Below, one piece after another: positions 6,951 to 9,517 of a stretch of DNA of 9,517 bases; positions within the stretch are counted from its first letter, which is position 1, and every line of letters begins with the position of its first letter. The DNA comes from Chloroflexota bacterium (lineage in GTDB: Bacteria; Chloroflexota; Limnocylindria; Limnocylindrales; CSP1-4), in the NCBI GenBank assembly GCA_021790715.1, contig JAJYGK010000182.1, positions 1 through 9,517 on the forward strand, in the 5' to 3' direction. A program made the translations under genes and the position numbers. The notes under the pieces were generated by a model. The model worked only from the letters and a program-made list of their open reading frames with translations. It was not told the origin of the DNA and did no database searches.

Positions 6951-6966
6951 TCCCGCCGCGGGGCAC
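6937..6966 (+). terminator. Strong hairpin over the ppx stop codon, candidate terminator
   Basis: GTGCCCGCGGC (6937-6947) pairs with 6955-6966, giving 11 base pairs with one bulged G and a seven-base loop that contains the TGA stop. All pairs but two are G-C. There is no U-tract, so if it terminates it does so in the U-less manner often suggested for high-GC bacteria; it could equally protect the 3' end. Confidence 0.4.
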
Positions 6967-7005
6967 GGCGCCTCGCAGGGCGCTGCGATGCAGGGACGGC
7001 AGGAT

Positions 7006-7026
7006 GCGTGCCCCGCGAGGGCACGC
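7006..7026 (+). terminator. Second hairpin in the ppx-response regulator spacer
   Basis: GCGTGCCC (7006-7013) and GGGCACGC (7019-7026) form a perfect eight-pair stem with a five-base loop. It lies 40 bases after the first hairpin and about 60 bases before the -10 of the response regulator gene. It shares the GTGCCC/GGGCAC core with the first hairpin. It could be the true terminator of ppx or a regulator binding palindrome. No U-tract follows. Confidence 0.4.
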
Positions 7027-7083
7027 GCCGCGCTCCCCGGGGTCGGCACCGCGCTGCCCGCACTCGCCGCGCCGCTGCTCGCG

Positions 7084-7096
7084 TACCATCGCCTGC
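7084..7096 (+). promoter_or_regulatory. Probable -10 element of a leaderless response-regulator transcript
   Basis: TACCAT (7084-7089) fits the TANNNT form of the -10 element and is followed by seven bases and the GTG start at 7097. No Shine-Dalgarno sequence is present between them. The arrangement is the same as that before ppx (hexamer, seven bases, GTG), which supports both calls. No recognisable -35 is seen 16-18 bases upstream. Confidence 0.5.
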
Positions 7097-7945
7097 GTGG
7101 GCCGCACGCTCCTGGTCGTCGACGACGAGGCGATTCTCCGCGAGACGCTCGAGTACAACCTCGTGCGCGACGGGTATCGCGTCGTCACCGCCGCGGACGG
7201 CCGCGAGGCGCTGACCCGCTTCGCCGAGGAGCGGCCCGACCTCGTCGTGCTGGACATCATGCTGCCCGAGCTGTCGGGCCTCGACGTGTGCCGGGCGATC
7301 CGCCGCGAGTCCGACGTGCCGATCCTGATGCTGACCGCGAAGGACTCCGAGATCGACAAGGTCGTCGGGCTCGAGCTCGGGGCGGACGACTACCTCACCA
7401 AGCCGTTCGGCCTGCGGGAGCTCATGGCACGCGTCCGCGCGCTGCTGCGCCGCAGCGAGCCGCACGGTCGCGAGGGGGATCTCCGGGCAGCGGGGTCCGG
7501 CCCGCGCGCCGCCCCCGTGCCGGGAACGTCCGAGGGCATGCCGGGGGGGCCGGACGCCGGCGCGGCGACCGGTACGTCGGCCGGATCCGGGCAGCCGTCG
7601 GTCGGATCCGACCAGCCGGTGGGCGCGAGGGCCGCCCAGGTCGATCGGCTGGGGGACGTGGCGGTCGACTTCGCCGGCCACCGGCTGCTGCGCGAGGGCG
7701 CAGAGCTGCCGGTGACGGCCCGGGCGTTCGACCTGCTGGCGTTCCTCATGCGCCACCCGGGCCAGGTGTTCACGCGCGAGCAGCTGCTGGACCAGGTCTG
7801 GGGCTACGAGTACGCCGGCGAGACGCGGACGGTCGACGTCCACGTCCACCAGCTGCGCAGCATGATCGAGCGCGACTCGGCCGAGCCGCGGTTCCTGCAC
7901 ACCGTGCGCGGCGTGGGCTACGTCTTCCGGCGTCCGGACGGCTGA
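7097..7945 (+). CDS. phoP: OmpR/PhoB-type response regulator of the phosphate regulon (PhoP/PhoB/RegX3-like)
   Basis: A DNA-binding regulator activated by phosphorylation. From GTG at 7097 the product is 282 residues: receiver domain 3-120 with acidic pair Asp9/Asp10, phospho-acceptor Asp53 (VVLDIMLP), switch Thr80 and Lys102 (LTKPFG); then a winged-helix domain about 185-279 with the recognition region ETRTVDVHVHQLRSMIE (241-257) and the ending VRGVGYVFRRP. The usual length is 225-235 aa; the extra length is a Gly/Ala/Pro/Ser-rich linker (about 122-182). The start matches the family's 'rtiLvVDDE' opening and the leaderless promoter; the frame stays open upstream to 7004, but that stretch is Arg/Pro-rich and not conserved-looking. 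The kinase gene follows after one base. Location beside pst and ppx implies the Pho regulon; phoB or regX3 are equally fair names. Confidence 0.92.
   Translation: MGRTLLVVDDEAILRETLEYNLVRDGYRVVTAADGREALTRFAEERPDLVVLDIMLPELSGLDVCRAIRRESDVPILMLTAKDSEIDKVVGLELGADDYLTKPFGLRELMARVRALLRRSEPHGREGDLRAAGSGPRAAPVPGTSEGMPGGPDAGAATGTSAGSGQPSVGSDQPVGARAAQVDRLGDVAVDFAGHRLLREGAELPVTARAFDLLAFLMRHPGQVFTREQLLDQVWGYEYAGETRTVDVHVHQLRSMIERDSAEPRFLHTVRGVGYVFRRPDG
7583..7624 (+). repeat. Two-copy 21-bp tandem repeat in the response regulator linker
   Basis: Two imperfect 21-bp units, each beginning GGATCCG and containing CAGCCG, start at 7583 and 7604 and encode GSGQPSV and GSDQPVG. The second unit is centred on a perfect 14-bp palindrome, GGTCGGATCCGACC (7600-7613), and the first on CCGGATCCGG (7581-7590). 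The units are in frame, so the duplication lengthens a flexible linker without disturbing either domain. Confidence 0.6.
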
Positions 7946-7946
7946 C

Positions 7947-9308
7947 GTGAGCGCACCGCTCGCGGCGCTCGCCGTCGCGGTCGTCCTGCTGGTGGCCGTC
8001 GCCGTCTTCGCCGCCTCGCGGGAGCGCGAGCTCGGTCGGGTGCGACGGCTGGCGGGTGGGAGGCCTGGTGACGGATCGGTCGAATCGGCCGTGGCCGCGC
8101 TCCAGCGGGCGCTGGCCGATGCGGAGCAGCGCGAGCGGCTGCGGGCCGAGGATCTCGCGTTCCTCGCCGGCCTCATCGGGACGGGGATCCTGGGGCTGGA
8201 CGACGACCTGACCGTGATCTCGGCCAACCGTGCCGCGCACCTGTTCCTGGAGGTTCCGGCGGGCTCGCTGGTCGGGCGCCCGATCCCCGCGCGACCTCTC
8301 GCGCGCGGCGACGGCGAACCCGACGAGGGGCCAGCCGGGCTCGGCGACGTCCGGCTCGACGCCGTGGCGCGGACGGCGGCGCGCAACGGGAGCGCCGCGG
8401 ACGAGGTCACGCTGGGCGGGCCGGACGGGCGGACCCTCTCCGTCCGCGGACGGCGTTCGCCGGGCGGCGGCATCTGGCTCGTGATCGAGGACCTCTCCGA
8501 GCTGCGACGCCTGCAGCGGATCCGGACCGAGTTCATCGACAACCTCTCGCACGAGCTGCGCACGCCGCTCACGACCGTGCGGCTCCTGACCGAGACGCTC
8601 GCGCGCGACCTCGAGGACGTCGACGTGCCCCCGCGGCTCGTGGACCTGGTGGAGAAGATCGACGTCGAGACCGGCCACCTCGTGCAGATGTCCACGGAGC
8701 TGCTCGACCTGGCGCGCATCGAGCAGGGGGCATTCCCCCAGCTCTACATCGACGACGTCGACCTGGCGCCGGTGATCGAGGGGGCCCTCGACCGGCTGCG
8801 CCTGTTCGCCGAGCGGCAGGGGGTGCGGCTGCGGTCGGAGATCGCGCCCGACCTGCCGGTCGTGCTGGGCGACTCGGAGCGCCTCGGACAGCTGCTGGTG
8901 AACCTCCTGCACAACGCGATCAAGTTCTCGCCGGGCGGCGGCGACGTGACCGTGCGCGCCGCGCCACGGCCGGTGTCGGGCGGCCCCGGCGTCGTGCTGC
9001 TCGAGGTCGAGGACCACGGCGTGGGGATCCCGGCCGACGATCTGCCGCGGATCTTCGAGCGCTTCTACAAGGTCGACAAGGCGCGCGTCCGCGGTGGCGG
9101 CGGGACCGGGCTCGGGCTGGCGATCGTGCGCCACATCGCGGAAGGGCACGGAGGCCGGGTGTCCGTGGAGAGCGTCGAGGGGCACGGGTCCACGTTCCGG
9201 GTCGAGCTGCCCGCCGCTCCGCCCGTGCCGGCGGGGGACGGCCCTGCCCGATCGGGGGACGCCGGCCGCGCCGGATCCGCGGATCCGGCCGCGACGCGGG
9301 AGGGGTGA
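7947..9308 (+). CDS. phoR: PhoR-like sensor histidine kinase with PAS-like region
   Basis: The kinase partner of the adjacent regulator. The 453 residues begin with one hydrophobic helix (about 4-23), then a charged, probably coiled-coil stretch (25-70), a PAS-like region (about 70-185: GILGLDDDLTVISANRAAHLFL and the closing IWLVIEDLSELRRLQ strand), HisKA with phospho-acceptor His202 in FIDNLSHELRTPLTTVR, and HATPase_c with N box LLVNLLHNAIKFSPGGG (317-333; Asn323), G1 EDHGVGIP, F box IFERFYKVDKAR and G2 GGTGLGLAIV. There is no extracytoplasmic sensor domain, consistent with sensing through PhoU and the Pst transporter. The GTG start is one base after the regulator's stop (TGAcGTG), so translation is coupled. 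A Gly/Ala/Pro-rich tail of about 30 residues follows the catalytic domain. Confidence in the family is high; phosphate as signal is inferred from context. Confidence 0.93.
   Translation: MSAPLAALAVAVVLLVAVAVFAASRERELGRVRRLAGGRPGDGSVESAVAALQRALADAEQRERLRAEDLAFLAGLIGTGILGLDDDLTVISANRAAHLFLEVPAGSLVGRPIPARPLARGDGEPDEGPAGLGDVRLDAVARTAARNGSAADEVTLGGPDGRTLSVRGRRSPGGGIWLVIEDLSELRRLQRIRTEFIDNLSHELRTPLTTVRLLTETLARDLEDVDVPPRLVDLVEKIDVETGHLVQMSTELLDLARIEQGAFPQLYIDDVDLAPVIEGALDRLRLFAERQGVRLRSEIAPDLPVVLGDSERLGQLLVNLLHNAIKFSPGGGDVTVRAAPRPVSGGPGVVLLEVEDHGVGIPADDLPRIFERFYKVDKARVRGGGGTGLGLAIVRHIAEGHGGRVSVESVEGHGSTFRVELPAAPPVPAGDGPARSGDAGRAGSADPAATREG
9270..9289. repeat. Perfect 20-bp palindrome in the 3' end of the kinase gene
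   Basis: Bases 9270-9289 read identically on both strands, with two GGATCC cores at 9273 and 9281 around a central CGCG. As RNA it would form an eight-pair stem with a CGCG loop, about 20 bases before the stop codon. It encodes part of the low-complexity tail (AGSADPA), so protein constraint does not explain it. It could be a binding site, a termination or stability element, or chance. Confidence 0.6.
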
Positions 9309-9311
9309 GGG

Positions 9312-9340
9312 GACCGGCTCGCGAGCGGCCGCAGCCGGTC
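9312..9340. terminator. Inverted repeat between convergent genes, possible bidirectional terminator
   Basis: GACCGGCT (9312-9319) and AGCCGGTC (9333-9340) form a perfect eight-pair stem, and three more pairs (9321-9323 with 9330-9332) extend it past one bulged base. It fills the 30-bp gap between the histidine kinase stop and the stop of the DUF72 gene, the expected place for a two-way terminator. No T-tract is present on either side. Confidence 0.45.
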
Positions 9341-9517
9341 AGTCGGACCGGACGTCCTCGAGCAGCCTCGCGATCTCCCGGGCGTTCGTCGTCCCGTAGT
9401 TCGCGAAGCAGTTGTTCATCAGCACGTGCGTCTCCCGCGCCGTGGCGGCCGCCTCCCGGATGCGCGGCACCCAGGCCTCCAGTTCGTCCTCCGAGTAGAG
9501 GTACCGGAAGCGCTCCA
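9339..9517 (-). CDS. DUF72 family protein, C-terminal 58 residues (rest outside window)
   Basis: Only the C-terminus is present; the gene continues beyond the right edge of the window. The segment YRYLYS-like RFRYLYSEDELEAWVPRI followed by THVLMNNCFANYGTTNAREI matches the end of DUF72 (YecE-like) proteins, a TIM-barrel-like family of unknown biochemical role whose last strand carries the 'vyv.FNN...g.a..Na..l' signature. The final residues are LLEDVRSD before the stop at 9339-9341. It converges on the histidine kinase gene and is not part of the phosphate operon. Family assignment rests on this C-terminal signature alone. Confidence 0.8.
   Translation of the reverse strand, partial: ERFRYLYSEDELEAWVPRIREAAATARETHVLMNNCFANYGTTNAREIARLLEDVRSD

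Noticed and set aside
5826..7049. Upstream extension of the pstS frame through ppx
   Set aside because: The frame stays open to 7049, but the signal peptide, lipobox and strong ribosome binding site place the start at 5825, and the extension is antisense to ppx.
7004..7096. Earlier ATG for the response regulator adding 31 residues
   Set aside because: The extra residues are Arg/Pro/Ser-rich, overlap a hairpin and the -10 hexamer, and precede the family's normal N-terminus, which begins at the GTG at 7097.
6737..8719. 660-codon open frame on the - strand opposite the response regulator and kinase
   Set aside because: The genuine receiver, winged-helix and kinase motifs are on the + strand. 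This product is low in complexity and shows no domain. The same holds for the 471-codon frame at 7770-9185.
1155..9289. High frequency of GGATCC and GATC across the window
   Set aside because: I counted about a dozen GGATCC sites, more than base composition alone would suggest, but most are in coding sequence where preferred ATC (Ile) and CGG/GGG plus ATC-C codon junctions produce them. Only the perfect palindromes in low-complexity stretches are kept as a finding.
9309..9338. GCTCGCGAGC 10-bp palindrome (9317-9326) as a separate site
   Set aside because: It lies inside the larger eight-pair inverted repeat at 9312-9340, which is the better explanation for structure in this gap.
1..9517. tRNA, rRNA, CRISPR array, insertion sequence, prophage or integrase signs
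   Set aside because: None was seen. There are no spaced repeats longer than the 21-bp pair in the regulator linker, no transposase or recombinase motifs and no base-composition break suggesting a recent insertion.

Overview
The window is very GC-rich (around 70% by eye). It carries a complete phosphate-uptake and phosphate-signalling locus, flanked by two genes cut by the window edges. GTG is the start codon of seven of the nine complete genes. Two genes appear to be leaderless, and the photolyase-like codon bias (G or C at nearly every third position) gives long false open frames on the opposite strands. Together with a lipoprotein-type PstS carrying an Ala/Gly-rich linker, a short (about 320 aa) Ppx and an OmpR/PhoB-type regulator, this fits a high-GC Chloroflexota or actinobacterium-like bacterium, probably environmental. 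The lineage is an inference without database support.

Layout. 1-567 (+): C-terminal part of a PfkB-family sugar or nucleoside kinase. 578-982 (-): YjbQ/UPF0047 protein. 1055-5825 (-): phoU, pstB, pstA, pstC and pstS, transcribed leftwards as one operon in the order pstS-pstC-pstA-pstB-phoU, perhaps with yjbQ as a distal member. 5826-5993: divergent control region. 5994-6950 (+): short exopolyphosphatase (Ppx/GppA family). 6951-7096: spacer with hairpins and the promoter of the next gene. 7097-9308 (+): a PhoP/PhoB-like response regulator and PhoR-like histidine kinase separated by one base. 9339-9517 (-): C-terminus of a DUF72 protein, convergent with the kinase gene.

How it works together. 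PstS captures phosphate at the outer face of the membrane, PstC and PstA form the channel, and PstB supplies ATP hydrolysis. PhoU is expected to couple the transporter's state to the PhoR kinase, which here has one membrane anchor and a cytoplasmic PAS-like region but no external sensor domain. PhoR would phosphorylate the response regulator, which would activate pstS and possibly ppx from the shared intergenic region. Ppx would release phosphate from polyphosphate stores. Everything needed for phosphate sensing, import and reserve mobilisation is therefore in one divergent cluster.

I found no clearly new system. The points most worth a second look are: a Ppx whose usual first-motif aspartate is alanine; a matched pair of apparent leaderless GTG promoters; a pstS leader with a UUCG-capped hairpin and a competing hairpin touching the ribosome binding site; a long, repeat-bearing linker in the response regulator; and a perfect 20-bp palindrome in the kinase gene's 3' end.
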